From Vibrio nigripulchritudo ATCC 27043 (GTDB lineage Bacteria; Pseudomonadota; Gammaproteobacteria; Enterobacterales; Vibrionaceae), in contig NZ_AFWJ01000035.1 of the NCBI RefSeq assembly GCF_000222685.1, positions 16,591-80,590 on the forward strand: a stretch of DNA of 64,000 nt, in the 5' to 3' direction. The notes under the pieces were generated by a model that was not told the DNA's origin, ran no database searches, and worked only from the letters and a program-made list of their open reading frames with translations. Positions 30,067-40,563 of the stretch are shown piece by piece; the stretch's first letter is position 1, and each line of letters starts with the position of its first letter. The position numbers and the translations under genes were made by a program.

Positions 30067-30082
30067 CTTGACTGTGTATAAT
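30063..30082 (+). promoter_or_regulatory. candidate hfq promoter (-10 element)
   Basis: A perfect TATAAT at 30077-30082 lies about 100 bases before hfq. TTGACT occurs at 30063-30068, but with only 8 bases between, so it cannot be a normal -35. The -10 is convincing; its partner is not. Confidence 0.4.
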
Positions 30083-30156
30083 GTGATCGTTTTTGCGCAT
30101 TTTTTTCATTTAGCTCGGATGCAAAAACAGCTCTCTGAATAGCTAAATAAAACTAA

Positions 30157-30450
<294 letters not shown>

Positions 30451-30476
30451 TAGTACTTTAGTAAGGAGTTGAGTGC

Positions 30477-31766
30477 TTGTTTGACCGTTATGAAGCCGGT
30501 GAACAGGCTGTACTTGTTCATATCAACTTCACGCAAGAAGGTGAATGGGAAGATCTAGCTGAATGTGAAATGCTAGTGACGTCCGCAGGGGTTGAAGTTT
30601 TGCAGGTTGTTACCGGCAGTCGTCAATCCCCTCACCCTAAATACTATGTCGGGGAGGGTAAAGCTCAGGAAATCGCTCAGGCAGTGAAAAGCTCCGGAGC
30701 TGAGATCGTGATCTTTAACCACTCCCTTTCTCCTGCCCAAGAACGAAATCTTGAACATCTTTTCAAATGTCGGGTCTTAGATCGTACTGGTCTGATTCTG
30801 GATATTTTCGCCCAACGCGCTCGTACTCACGAAGGTAAACTGCAAGTTGAACTGGCACAGTTGCGCCACATTTCAACGCGCTTAATTCGTGGTTGGACGC
30901 ACTTGGAGCGTCAGAAAGGGGGGATAGGTTTACGTGGACCAGGTGAAACTCAGTTAGAAACTGACCGACGGTTGTTGCGTGATCGTATCAAAGCCATTCT
31001 CCGAAGGCTGGAGAAGGTTGCTAAACAGCGTGAACAAGGTCGCCGAGCTCGTAATCGCGCAGAAATCCCAACCATCTCGTTAGTGGGTTACACCAACGCA
31101 GGTAAATCAACCTTGTTTAACCGAATCACGGAAGCGGGTGTATACGCAGCGGATCAGCTGTTTGCTACATTGGACCCTACGCTACGTAAGATAGAGTTAA
31201 GCGACGTTGGTACAGCGATTCTCGCGGATACTGTTGGATTTATCCGACATTTACCCCACGATCTGGTTGCTGCATTTAAAGCCACACTTCAGGAAACGCA
31301 AGAAGCTGACATTTTGTTACATGTTGTCGATGCCAGTGATGAGCGTTTTCGTGAGAATATTCAAGCTGTACATGACGTGCTAGAAGAGATTGACGCACAC
31401 GAAGTGCCCACTCTTGTCGTGATGAACAAGATTGACAATATGGAAGGTCAACAACCCAGAATTGAATACGATGATGAGGGGATGCCTCAGCGCGTTTGGG
31501 TTTCAGCTATGGAAGGTGTAGGTATTGAACTGCTGTTTGAAGCGCTGACTCAGCGTTTAGCAAGTCAAATGGTTCAGTATCAGCTTCGGATTCCACCTCA
31601 ATATCAGGGCAGATTCCGTAGTACTTTCTTCCAATTGAAAAGTATTCAACAAGAGGCGTATGATGAGCAAGGCAATTTGCTGATCGATGTCCGAATGCAA
31701 CAAGTAGATTGGTCTAGACTAGAAAAAAGAGAAGGGGCAGTTTTAGGTGACTTTATAGTTACTTAA
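30477..31766 (+). CDS. hflX: ribosome-splitting GTPase HflX
   Basis: HflX splits stalled or heat-stressed 70S ribosomes using GTP. The 429-residue protein has an N-terminal HflX domain with GGIGLRGPGETQLETDRRLL, then the G domain with GYTNAGKSTLFN (G1), DTVGFIRHLP (G3) and NKID (G4). The start is TTG at 30477: AAGGAG lies 8 bases upstream, the residues MFDRYEAGEQAVLVHI match the conserved N-terminus, and the only other nearby start (GTG 30473) is out of frame. It belongs to the hfq-hflX-hflK-hflC operon. Confidence 0.97.
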   Translation: MFDRYEAGEQAVLVHINFTQEGEWEDLAECEMLVTSAGVEVLQVVTGSRQSPHPKYYVGEGKAQEIAQAVKSSGAEIVIFNHSLSPAQERNLEHLFKCRVLDRTGLILDIFAQRARTHEGKLQVELAQLRHISTRLIRGWTHLERQKGGIGLRGPGETQLETDRRLLRDRIKAILRRLEKVAKQREQGRRARNRAEIPTISLVGYTNAGKSTLFNRITEAGVYAADQLFATLDPTLRKIELSDVGTAILADTVGFIRHLPHDLVAAFKATLQETQEADILLHVVDASDERFRENIQAVHDVLEEIDAHEVPTLVVMNKIDNMEGQQPRIEYDDEGMPQRVWVSAMEGVGIELLFEALTQRLASQMVQYQLRIPPQYQGRFRSTFFQLKSIQQEAYDEQGNLLIDVRMQQVDWSRLEKREGAVLGDFIVT

Positions 31767-31811
31767 AGGACTGCTACAGTATAACGTCATATCAAATGAT
31801 GGAGCTTTCTA

Positions 31812-32993
31812 ATGGCGTGGAATGAGCCTGGAAATAACAACGGCGATAATGGCCGCGATAAAGACCCTTGGGGGAATAATAATCGTGGTCGTGATCAAGG
31901 TCCGCCAGATTTAGATGAAGTATTTAATAAGCTGAGTCAGAAGCTGGGTGGAAAGTTTGGTAAGCGCGGGGGCAACGGAGCCTCAATCGGTGGCGGTGGT
32001 GCTATCGGATTGGGTTTGATTGCAGTTGTTGCCATCGTGATTTGGGTAGTGTCAGGTTTCTACACCGTAGGTGAAGCAGAGCGTTCTGTTGTGCTGCGCT
32101 TGGGTAAAGAAGACCGAATCGAAGGTCCGGGTCTTAAATGGCACCCTAAGTTCATCGATACCTATGAGCTTGTTAATGTACAAGCGATTCGTTCACTACG
32201 CGCATCAGGCTTGATGCTGACTAAAGATGAGAACGTAGTAACGGTTGAAATGGGTGTTCAGTACCGAGTTTCTGACCCATACAAATACCTATACACAGTA
32301 ACAAATGCAGACGACAGCTTACGCCAAGCGACTGACTCTGCACTTCGCGCCGTGATTGGTGACTCTTTGATGGATAGCATTCTGACGAGTGGTCGTCAGC
32401 AGATTCGTCAAAGCACGCAAGACACATTGAACCGCATCATTGATGGTTACGATATGGGTATCGTAGTCGTGGATGTGAACTTCCAGTCTGCACGTCCGCC
32501 AGAGCAAGTAAAAGATGCATTTGATGATGCTATCGCGGCTCGTGAGGATGAGGAGCGTTTTGTTCGTGAAGCAGAAGCTTACAAAAACGAAATTCTTCCT
32601 AAAGCAACAGGTCGTGCTGAGCGTCTGAAGAAAGAAGCTTTGGGTTACTCTGAGCGTACAGTAAACGAAGCACTTGGTCAGGTTGCACAGTTTGAGAAAC
32701 TGCTTCCTGAATACCAGGCCGCTCCTGAAGTTACACGTAACCGTCTATACCTAGACACAATGGAAGAAGTGTACACCAGTACTTCAAAAGTGCTGATCGA
32801 CTCTGAATCCAGCGGCAATCTGCTTTACCTGCCAATCGACAAGATTACTGGTCAGGCAGCGGACACCACTAATACGAAACGTAAAGCGAAATCAACATCA
32901 GCATATGATCAGATTGAATTGGAATCAGAGCGTACTGATACCTCATCATCTACGCAATCTCGCTCAACTGGCTCACGTCAAGGGAGATACTAA
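31812..32993 (+). CDS. hflK: FtsH protease modulator subunit HflK
   Basis: HflK forms with HflC a membrane SPFH cage around the FtsH protease and limits its access to membrane substrates. The 393-residue protein has a Gly/Asn/Asp-rich N-terminus (about residues 1-60), one transmembrane segment (about 66-86), a periplasmic SPFH/Band 7 domain and a coiled coil, then a Ser/Thr-rich tail. A GGAG site precedes the ATG. hflC starts 2 bases after the stop, so translation is likely coupled. Confidence 0.96.
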   Translation: MAWNEPGNNNGDNGRDKDPWGNNNRGRDQGPPDLDEVFNKLSQKLGGKFGKRGGNGASIGGGGAIGLGLIAVVAIVIWVVSGFYTVGEAERSVVLRLGKEDRIEGPGLKWHPKFIDTYELVNVQAIRSLRASGLMLTKDENVVTVEMGVQYRVSDPYKYLYTVTNADDSLRQATDSALRAVIGDSLMDSILTSGRQQIRQSTQDTLNRIIDGYDMGIVVVDVNFQSARPPEQVKDAFDDAIAAREDEERFVREAEAYKNEILPKATGRAERLKKEALGYSERTVNEALGQVAQFEKLLPEYQAAPEVTRNRLYLDTMEEVYTSTSKVLIDSESSGNLLYLPIDKITGQAADTTNTKRKAKSTSAYDQIELESERTDTSSSTQSRSTGSRQGRY

Positions 32994-32995
32994 TT

Positions 32996-34039
32996 ATGCG
33001 TAAATTAATGATCCCAGTATTGGTTGTTGTTCTGGCGCTGTTTTTAATGTCCGTATTCGTTATACCTGAAGGCGAAAAAGGTATTGTTATCCGCTTCGGG
33101 GAAGTGCAAAAAGACGTTAAAACCGAAACCGTGGTTGAAGACGGCGTTGAAACAACGGTGGATGTTCTGGATGAGAACGGTCAGCCTATTATCATCTCTA
33201 AGATCTACGAACCTGGCTTGCACTTCAAACTGCCTTTGTTTGATCGTGTGAAGCGATTGGATGCTCGTATTCAAACGATGGATGGTCGTGCAGACCGTTT
33301 CGTAACATCTGAGAAAAAAGACGTTATCATCGATTCCTACGTGAAGTGGAAGATCCAAGACTTTGGACAATACTACCTGGCGACAGGCGGTGGCGATTCA
33401 CTGACGGCACAAGCACTACTTGAGCGTAAAGTGACAGACGTACTTCGTGCAGAAATCGGTTCCCGTGAAATCAAGCAGATCGTATCTGGTCCACGAAATA
33501 ACGACGTGCTACCTGAAGACGTAAACAGCGAAGAGCTCTCTACCGAAGCTGCGAAGCAAGCGCTAGAGATTGACGGTGAGCGTGACAAGATCATGGCTGA
33601 CGTACTTAGCGAGACTCGCATCAGTGCTCTGAGTGACTTGGGTATTGAAGTGGTTGACTTCCGAATGAAGAAAATCAACCTTCCTGACGAAATCAGTGAG
33701 TCTATCTACCGTCGTATGCGTGCAGAACGTGAATCTGTCGCGCGTAAGCACCGTTCGCAAGGTCGTGAGAAAGCGGAAGTTATTCGTGCTCAAGCTGAGC
33801 TAGAAGTAGCTACGCTACTGGCTGAAGCTGATAAGACGGCTCGTGTAACACGAGGTGAAGCTGACGCTCGTGCCGCGAAGATCTACTCGGATTCTTACGG
33901 TAAAGATCCTGAATTCTTTAGCTTCCTTCGTTCACTGAATGCTTACGAAAAATCATTCGGCAGCAAGAGCGACATCCTTGTACTTGACCCGAACAGTGAG
34001 TTCTTTAAGTACATGAACGACGCTAAAGGCGCAAACTAA
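32996..34039 (+). CDS. hflC: FtsH protease modulator subunit HflC
   Basis: HflC is the partner of HflK in the FtsH-regulating cage. The 347-residue protein has an N-terminal signal anchor (about residues 3-22), an SPFH domain starting EGEKGIVIRFGEVQKD, and the charged helical part RKHRSQGREKAEVIRAQAELE. An acidic insertion at about residues 38-64 (ETVVEDGVETTVDVLDENGQ) makes it somewhat longer than the E. coli protein. It ends the operon at a strong terminator. Confidence 0.96.
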   Translation: MRKLMIPVLVVVLALFLMSVFVIPEGEKGIVIRFGEVQKDVKTETVVEDGVETTVDVLDENGQPIIISKIYEPGLHFKLPLFDRVKRLDARIQTMDGRADRFVTSEKKDVIIDSYVKWKIQDFGQYYLATGGGDSLTAQALLERKVTDVLRAEIGSREIKQIVSGPRNNDVLPEDVNSEELSTEAAKQALEIDGERDKIMADVLSETRISALSDLGIEVVDFRMKKINLPDEISESIYRRMRAERESVARKHRSQGREKAEVIRAQAELEVATLLAEADKTARVTRGEADARAAKIYSDSYGKDPEFFSFLRSLNAYEKSFGSKSDILVLDPNSEFFKYMNDAKGAN

Positions 34040-34042
34040 TCG

Positions 34043-34066
34043 AAAAGCCCCGAAAGGGGCTTTTTT
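34043..34066 (+). terminator. Rho-independent terminator of hfq-hflX-hflK-hflC
   Basis: AAAAGCCCC, GAAA tetraloop, GGGGCTTTTTT: a compact, strong terminator 4 bases after the hflC stop codon. Confidence 0.95.
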
Positions 34067-34095
34067 ACATCTACTCAATTTTACCTATACATCAC

Positions 34096-34281
34096 ATGTC
34101 TGATTCATTATGGCTAGCACTGGGATTGGTGCTGATTCTTGAAGGTCTGGGACCGCTCATTGCACCAAAAGGCTGGCGCAACATGATACAGGAGCTGAGC
34201 AGCCAGCCCGACAATCAACTCAGAAGAATCGGTGGGTGCCTTGTAGTCGCAGGTGCTGTGATTGCATATGTATTTAGTTAA
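34096..34281 (+). CDS. yjeT: DUF2065 small membrane protein YjeT
   Basis: This 61-residue protein has two transmembrane helices (about residues 5-22 and 44-60) joined by a polar loop (PKGWRNMIQELSSQPDNQLRRIG), the standard form of the DUF2065/YjeT family. The family is found beside hflC and purA in many gammaproteobacteria, as here, but no function is established. It sits between the hflC terminator and purA, so it probably has its own promoter or depends on read-through. No ribosome site is convincing. Confidence 0.85.
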   Translation: MSDSLWLALGLVLILEGLGPLIAPKGWRNMIQELSSQPDNQLRRIGGCLVVAGAVIAYVFS

Positions 34282-34464
34282 GCTTTGAATAAATAGAGCT
34301 AAATACACAACAGATATTCGCTCTAATTTAAGGTGTTTTGCTGCCTTCCCACCCGATTCTTCCACTATTATTCCTTGCGCTACATACCCTTACATAAGTG
34401 TTTCACTTTTATGCTTAAAAAATGACTGCATCTTTTATTCGTAGGTGCTAGAATCCATTTTTAA

Positions 34465-35802
<1,338 letters not shown>

Positions 35803-35827
35803 TCTTTTGATTGATTTGAATTTTAAG

Positions 35828-35855
35828 TGCCAGCTCTTCGGAGCTGGCATTTTTT
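35828..35855 (+). terminator. Rho-independent terminator of purA
   Basis: TGCCAGCTC and GAGCTGGCA pair around TTCG, followed by six T. Confidence 0.95.
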
Positions 35856-35942
35856 GTTTGTACCTTTGCATTTCTCTTTAGAATTTTCTTTCTAGCAATA
35901 TCGCACTGCTTAGATTACTTTTTATTCATTGTCTGGCAAAAT

Positions 35943-35961
35943 ATTGCCAAAGATCGGCAAT
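35943..35961. repeat. inverted repeat upstream of the motX promoter
   Basis: ATTGCC and GGCAAT are perfect 6-base arms around AAAGATC. It ends 8 bases before the -35 of the motX sigma-28 promoter, so it might be an operator or chance. Confidence 0.35.
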
Positions 35962-35968
35962 ACTTGGC

Positions 35969-35995
35969 TAAAGAGTTAGCAATCTTTGCCGATAC
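35969..35995 (+). promoter_or_regulatory. sigma-28 (FliA) promoter of motX
   Basis: TAAA at 35969-35972 and GCCGATAC at 35988-35995 are separated by exactly 15 bases, a near-perfect match to the flagellar sigma-28 consensus TAAA-N15-GCCGATAA. It lies 30 bases before the motX start. Confidence 0.88.
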
Positions 35996-36025
35996 AAAAG
36001 CACGGTATGAATAAAGAGTGCGATT

Positions 36026-36664
36026 ATGAAACTACGAGCTGTCACAGCTTCGTTGATTCTCGCCCTGTGTACCCGAGTGGGGTTAGCCAATGCGGATAGC
36101 CACATCGGTGGACCAGTGCCAGTCTACACGGAAGCTGAGCTGATCAATCTGATTGAAAAGAACAAACATCTCGAACGAGTTAAAGCAGATAGCTGCCAGC
36201 TTGTAGAAGATATCGTTGCTCGTGCGACACGGATCAGCCTGCCTGCTTACGAATTTTTGTACGGTGATATGTTAGCCTGGGGTGTGTGTGTCGACCAAGA
36301 TGTGGAGCTTGGGCTCTACTACATGGAAAATGCAGCGCATCAAGGTTTACCTGCGGCACTTGAACAAATAGGCCGATACTATTCGCGTGGAACTCTGGTT
36401 CAGCAAGACAAAGAGCGTGCGATTCCCTATTTGCGGGAAGCTGCCTCCATGGGCAACATCAATGCGCGAATTCATTTAGCCGAATTATTGCTTCGTGATT
36501 ATGGTAGCCCTCTGGATTATGAAGATGCCTATCGCTGGCTATACAACTCAGTGACACCGGATAAAAGGCAACATCGCCGAATCTCCATGCTAAGGCAGGG
36601 ATTGGAGCAGAGGATGCCAGAAAATATCATTGCCAGAGCCAAACGGCGTTCTACCTTCTGGTAA
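36026..36664 (+). CDS. motX: sodium-driven polar flagellar motor protein MotX
   Basis: MotX, with MotY, forms the periplasmic T-ring that holds the PomA/PomB sodium stator at the vibrio polar flagellum. The 212-residue protein has a signal peptide (cut about residue 23), an N-terminal region starting GGPVPVYTEAELINLIEKN, two conserved cysteines (DSCQLV and WGVCVD) and Sel1-type repeats (AAHQGLPAALEQIGRYYSRG; AASMGNINARIHLAELL). The position right after purA matches Vibrio cholerae as I remember it. Expression should follow the late flagellar class through the sigma-28 promoter. No ribosome site stronger than AGAG is seen. Confidence 0.93.
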   Translation: MKLRAVTASLILALCTRVGLANADSHIGGPVPVYTEAELINLIEKNKHLERVKADSCQLVEDIVARATRISLPAYEFLYGDMLAWGVCVDQDVELGLYYMENAAHQGLPAALEQIGRYYSRGTLVQQDKERAIPYLREAASMGNINARIHLAELLLRDYGSPLDYEDAYRWLYNSVTPDKRQHRRISMLRQGLEQRMPENIIARAKRRSTFW

Positions 36665-36671
36665 AAACACA

Positions 36672-36704
36672 AATGCCCCGACAAGTCGGGGCATTGTTAT
36701 TTTT
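36672..36704. terminator. bidirectional terminator between motX and hmp
   Basis: AATGCCCCGAC and GTCGGGGCATT form a perfect 11-base-pair stem with a 2-base centre. AT-rich tracts on both sides suit the convergent motX and hmp genes. Confidence 0.9.
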
Positions 36705-36711
36705 ATTGTTT

Positions 36712-37884
36712 TTACAGCACTTTATGAGGACCAAAGCATTCGTAATGAATACGGTCTTTGGATACACCTAATTCTAAAAGCTGGTTGGCGACAAACTGCA
36801 TAAACCCAACGGGTCCGCAGAAGTAAAAGTCAGTTTCTTTCCAGTTGATTCGCTCTTTAATCTGCTCAAGCTGCATCAACCCTTCTTGTACGCCTGCTTC
36901 CCCTTTATGTTCTCTATACCAGTTGAATTGGTTCACAAGGTCATATTGCTTCTCCAGTTCATCTATTCGATCAGAAAATGCATGATGCTCTTTGTTTTCT
37001 GCTGCATGTATCCAGTGGATAGGGGCTTCATGAATACCAGTAATGGACTCCATCATGGAAAGCAGTGGAGTGATACCGACACCCGCAGAGATCAGTGCTA
37101 CTGGAGTAAATTTATCACTGGTGAAAAAGAAGTCACCACAAGGCGGAGCCAGTCGAACAGAGTCACCGACTGTTAGGTGATCATGCAAGTAGTTGGAGAC
37201 AACACCCTCAGATTCACGTTTGACTGAGATGCGATACTCTCTGCCATTTGGTGCATCAGACAGGCTGTATTGTCTGATTTCTTGGTACTCAAATTGTTCA
37301 GGAGTTAGGTAGATACCGACGTATTGACCTGGAATGTAATCAACAACGGGTTGTTGATCTTTTGGTTCGAATACGAAACTCGTGATGACTTCGCTCTCCT
37401 GGCGCTTCTCTTTAAGTACGAATTCTCTTGTTCCTCGCCATCCACCTGTTTGGCTTTCTGTCTCTGAGTAAATGGTTTCTTCACGATCAATAAATACCTG
37501 AGCAAGCAACCCATAGGCCTCTCCCCACGCTTCCAGCACTTCTTGTCCCGGTGCGAACAACTCGTCAATGGTCGCTAGCAGGTGACCACCGACGATCTGA
37601 TATTGATCTGCGGTGATGTTAAAACTGGTGTGCTTCTGCGCGATTTTTTCTACGACAGGGAGTAAAACTTCAATGTTATCGATATTGGCAGCGTAGCCAT
37701 GAACAGCATTGAAAAGCGCTTCTCTCTGAGCCCCGTTTTGCTGGTGAGTCAGGTTAAAAATGTCTTTCAATTCAGGGTTATGATTAAACATACGATCATA
37801 GAAGTGAGCGGTGAGTTTAGGACCTGTTTCGGCGAGAAGTGGTGCGGTGGATTTTACGATATCTATGGTTGATTGCTTGAGCAT
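36712..37884 (-). CDS. hmp: flavohemoglobin / nitric oxide dioxygenase
   Basis: Hmp converts nitric oxide and oxygen to nitrate using NAD(P)H. The 390-residue protein has an N-terminal globin domain with the haem-ligand His85 (AQKHTSF) and distal Tyr29, then an FAD domain with RQYSLSDAP and an NAD(P)H domain with [12 protein letters not shown] and the C-terminal CFGPH. It is divergent from nsrR, and two NsrR-type palindromes lie in the 108 bases between them. NO-inducible repression by NsrR is therefore very likely. Confidence 0.97.
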   Translation of the reverse strand: MLKQSTIDIVKSTAPLLAETGPKLTAHFYDRMFNHNPELKDIFNLTHQQNGAQREALFNAVHGYAANIDNIEVLLPVVEKIAQKHTSFNITADQYQIVGGHLLATIDELFAPGQEVLEAWGEAYGLLAQVFIDREETIYSETESQTGGWRGTREFVLKEKRQESEVITSFVFEPKDQQPVVDYIPGQYVGIYLTPEQFEYQEIRQYSLSDAPNGREYRISVKRESEGVVSNYLHDHLTVGDSVRLAPPCGDFFFTSDKFTPVALISAGVGITPLLSMMESITGIHEAPIHWIHAAENKEHHAFSDRIDELEKQYDLVNQFNWYREHKGEAGVQEGLMQLEQIKERINWKETDFYFCGPVGFMQFVANQLLELGVSKDRIHYECFGPHKVL

Positions 37885-37901
37885 TTGGGCTTCCTATTTT
37901 A

Positions 37902-37924
37902 AACATGTATTTATAATGCATGTT
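37902..37924. promoter_or_regulatory. NsrR operator 1 (hmp/nsrR)
   Basis: This 23-base dyad runs AACATG-TATTT-A-TAATG-CATGTT and fits the gammaproteobacterial NsrR consensus (AAGATGYATTTNAAATRCATCTT) at most positions. It lies 18 bases before the hmp start codon, where bound NsrR would block hmp. Confidence 0.8.
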
Positions 37925-37926
37925 TT

Positions 37927-37949
37927 AAGTTGTATCTAAAATATATCTT
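37927..37949. promoter_or_regulatory. NsrR operator 2 (hmp/nsrR)
   Basis: This second 23-base dyad begins AAGTTGTAT and ends ATATATCTT, again close to the NsrR consensus, 2 bases beyond operator 1. It lies about 44 bases before the nsrR start and could give autoregulation. Confidence 0.75.
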
Positions 37950-37992
37950 TTAGTCAATGGAAGTTTTACAATTCACGGAGGAGGAATTCGCA

Positions 37993-38415
37993 TTGCAGTT
38001 AACAAACTTTACCGACTTCGGAATTCGCGCGTTGATCTATTTGGCGTCGCTTCCAAGTGGCGAACTCACCAGCATTCAGAAAGTTAGTGATACCTTTGAT
38101 GTTTCTAAAAACCACATGGTTAAAATCATCAATAAACTTGGTCAGCTTGGCTATGTGAAAACGGTCAGGGGTAAGAACGGAGGAATATGCCTTGGTCGAC
38201 CCGCTGAAACCATTTTAATTGGAAACGTGATTCGGGACATCGAACCGCTGGATGTGGTGAACTGTGCGCCTGAGTTTTGTCATATCACGCCTGCCTGTAA
38301 GTTAAAGGCACACCTTGCCAGAGCGAAACTGGCTTTTTTGGCAGAGCTCGATCACTGCACGATTGCAGATATGCTGACAGACAACTCGGAATTGTTGATT
38401 TTGCTAAAAAGATAG
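37993..38415 (+). CDS. nsrR: nitric-oxide-sensing repressor NsrR (Rrf2 family)
   Basis: NsrR is an iron-sulfur repressor whose cluster is destroyed by nitric oxide, releasing genes such as hmp. The product is 140 residues with a winged helix-turn-helix ([20 protein letters not shown]) and cluster ligands Cys91, Cys96 and Cys102 in [13 protein letters not shown]. The frame is open from an ATG at 37957, but the TTG at 37993 is chosen: a GGAGGA site sits 7-9 bases upstream, and translation then starts (M)[15 protein letters not shown], the conserved N-terminus. Its divergent partner hmp carries matching operators. Confidence 0.93.
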   Translation: MQLTNFTDFGIRALIYLASLPSGELTSIQKVSDTFDVSKNHMVKIINKLGQLGYVKTVRGKNGGICLGRPAETILIGNVIRDIEPLDVVNCAPEFCHITPACKLKAHLARAKLAFLAELDHCTIADMLTDNSELLILLKR

Positions 38416-38444
38416 GCGCACTGGAAAAGTGCGCCTAAAGAGAG

Positions 38445-40295
38445 TTACTTCGCGTAAGTAGACATTTGAACCAGCAGCTTGGTGAGCTCACTGTTCGGCA
38501 TGGTGCGTTTTTCTTTCTTGTTGAGCGACAAGTCGGTGACTTCGGTGTATCCACCCGGTCGGTTCACAATAATCTCATTTCCACCCACAATACCGTAATC
38601 CATATAACTGCCTACAATGACCCAGTTCTCTTCCCGGTTGTTATTAAACAAATCCACTCCAACACTGTAATCAGAAATGTCATTGCTGACGCCTAGCGGT
38701 TCTTTCATCAGCGTTGGAGGAATATCCAGATGGCTGGTTCTCGCATAGATGATATCTGCCGCTTTACCTGGGTGGTATAGATACAGTGGAACATGAACCT
38801 GTGCGGGTGCATAGTTGCTGCCATGTCCCCAGTAGTTCTTTTTGTAGTCGTTGAACTCTTCACCGTGATCAGATGTGATGACCACAATGGTGTTATCAAG
38901 CTCGCCAGCCTGTTCCAGTTTTCCTAACACCTCTCCGATCAGCTTATCAATGTAGAAAAGCGAATTTCGGTAGCGGTTCCGGTATTCCGTCGGATCAAAG
39001 TCGTTGTTCAGCTTCACGTGGTCGACGCGATCCCAATAAGGTTCGAACGGTGTCTTCATGTCATTGGGGAATGAAGTACCATGCGCAGCATCATAGAACA
39101 GGAATCCGAAATAAGGTTTTGTATCGTCTTTGCTGTCCAGGAAGTCGAGAAAATCATCAGTGATTTTACGATCCCGTTCAGCTGGTGTATCGCCAGGTGT
39201 CGTGACGGTCAAGTCCTGGATGCCAGCAAACACGGTGCGATCAAATGGTGGGCTATGCAAAGGCGCAGAACCATGAATCGACATTTGGTAATTCAGCGAG
39301 TGCAGTGTTTCCATCAGAACCGGTTGCTGCTGACTTGAGCGTACCGCATCCCAGTACGTAGAAGGAATACCATAAAACAGGCTGAAGATACCCATTTGAG
39401 TGGAGTTACCCCCGCTCAGGTGCTCTTTAAATACCAAGCTTTGCTTACCAAACGTTTCGATATTCGGCGTTACCTGTTCGTTTGCATCATCAAAACGCCA
39501 GGCATCAAGTACAATCACAACCATGTTTGGTGTTTCTGAACCAGCCTCAACAGCAATTGGCTTTAAAGGGTAATTTAGGTTGGTGACCTTCTGATGCGAG
39601 ATTTTAGTATGAGCATCACGACCTGCCTGTTGCTCTACCCAACCGTTATCTTCCAACCAGTCATTGGCTGTAAGAGGAAGATAGAGTGGCCAGTGATGGC
39701 TATAACTCGGGATAACCTGATCAAAGTTTGCGTACTTCCAAGCGTGAGTCAGCTGGCTAAACAGCAGACAACTGAACCATACGCTGATACCCAACAGGAA
39801 ATAACGCTTTTTCGTTTTTACCCAGCGGTTAGCGAGCACAATGGTCATGATAATAGCGTTGATCAATCCAAACACCACCACACCACCGACCAACAAGGTA
39901 AACCACGAGACATCAATAATCTGGTCACCGCCTTCAATCAACAGCTCGAAAACGAATCCGTTTAAATGAAAGCGATACTGGTTATAAACCTGAGTGTCAA
40001 TGGCAACCATTACGGCTGTCACGATAAAAGGCAGGACAGCAATAAACCGGAAGAGGCGAGTGGGAAGCCACAGCAGCAAGAGAGATGGAATGGCACAGAG
40101 TACGGCCATTAACCCAAACAGACCCACTTGCGTGGAAAAGATATAAGGGTATGACAACCAACTACCTTCAGGAATATCCATCCAACTGACATAGGGCAGC
40201 GCAATCAAACACAATAAAACGGTGTTCAATAGTAGTAAGCAGAAAATCCATCGCGAGTTAAAGCAAAGCTTCTCGCGAAGCGCAGAAAAAAACAT
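38445..40295 (-). CDS. DUF3413 inner-membrane sulfatase-like protein (PbgA/YejM-like)
   Basis: The protein (about 616 residues from this start) has five N-terminal transmembrane helices and a large periplasmic sulfatase/alkaline-phosphatase-fold domain. Visible are IVLDAWRFDD, where the catalytic Ser/Thr/Cys of sulfatases should be, SGGNSTQMGIFSLFYG, and ITSDHGEEF with metal ligands. This matches the PbgA/YejM layout. In E. coli, YejM senses LPS and controls LpxC degradation through LapB, without hydrolase activity. The frame opens upstream at a GTG (40415), but the extra 40 residues look non-coding; the start is uncertain because no good ribosome site exists. It lies on the opposite strand between nsrR and rnr, which adjoin in E. 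coli. Confidence 0.8.
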   Translation of the reverse strand: MFFSALREKLCFNSRWIFCLLLLNTVLLCLIALPYVSWMDIPEGSWLSYPYIFSTQVGLFGLMAVLCAIPSLLLLWLPTRLFRFIAVLPFIVTAVMVAIDTQVYNQYRFHLNGFVFELLIEGGDQIIDVSWFTLLVGGVVVFGLINAIIMTIVLANRWVKTKKRYFLLGISVWFSCLLFSQLTHAWKYANFDQVIPSYSHHWPLYLPLTANDWLEDNGWVEQQAGRDAHTKISHQKVTNLNYPLKPIAVEAGSETPNMVVIVLDAWRFDDANEQVTPNIETFGKQSLVFKEHLSGGNSTQMGIFSLFYGIPSTYWDAVRSSQQQPVLMETLHSLNYQMSIHGSAPLHSPPFDRTVFAGIQDLTVTTPGDTPAERDRKITDDFLDFLDSKDDTKPYFGFLFYDAAHGTSFPNDMKTPFEPYWDRVDHVKLNNDFDPTEYRNRYRNSLFYIDKLIGEVLGKLEQAGELDNTIVVITSDHGEEFNDYKKNYWGHGSNYAPAQVHVPLYLYHPGKAADIIYARTSHLDIPPTLMKEPLGVSNDISDYSVGVDLFNNNREENWVIVGSYMDYGIVGGNEIIVNRPGGYTEVTDLSLNKKEKRTMPNSELTKLLVQMSTYAK

Positions 40296-40563
40296 AAAAT
40301 CTAATGGGTATCCAGAAAGAGTCGGGCATTTTACAAAGGATCTGAAGTACATTTCAAGCATCCATTTACCAGACCTATATATTGCATAAAATTTGTTTAG
40401 CTGAATATTTATCACATCGATTTGTCACAAATTGTCCAGATAATCGATTAACTGGGCAATTTCGAATAAACATAATAATTAGCGCGATGACATCCCTTAA
40501 GCTGTAGGTAGTCGTAAGATTTAGATATACTTAAGATCTATCCAATCTTTAACAGGCCCTCCT

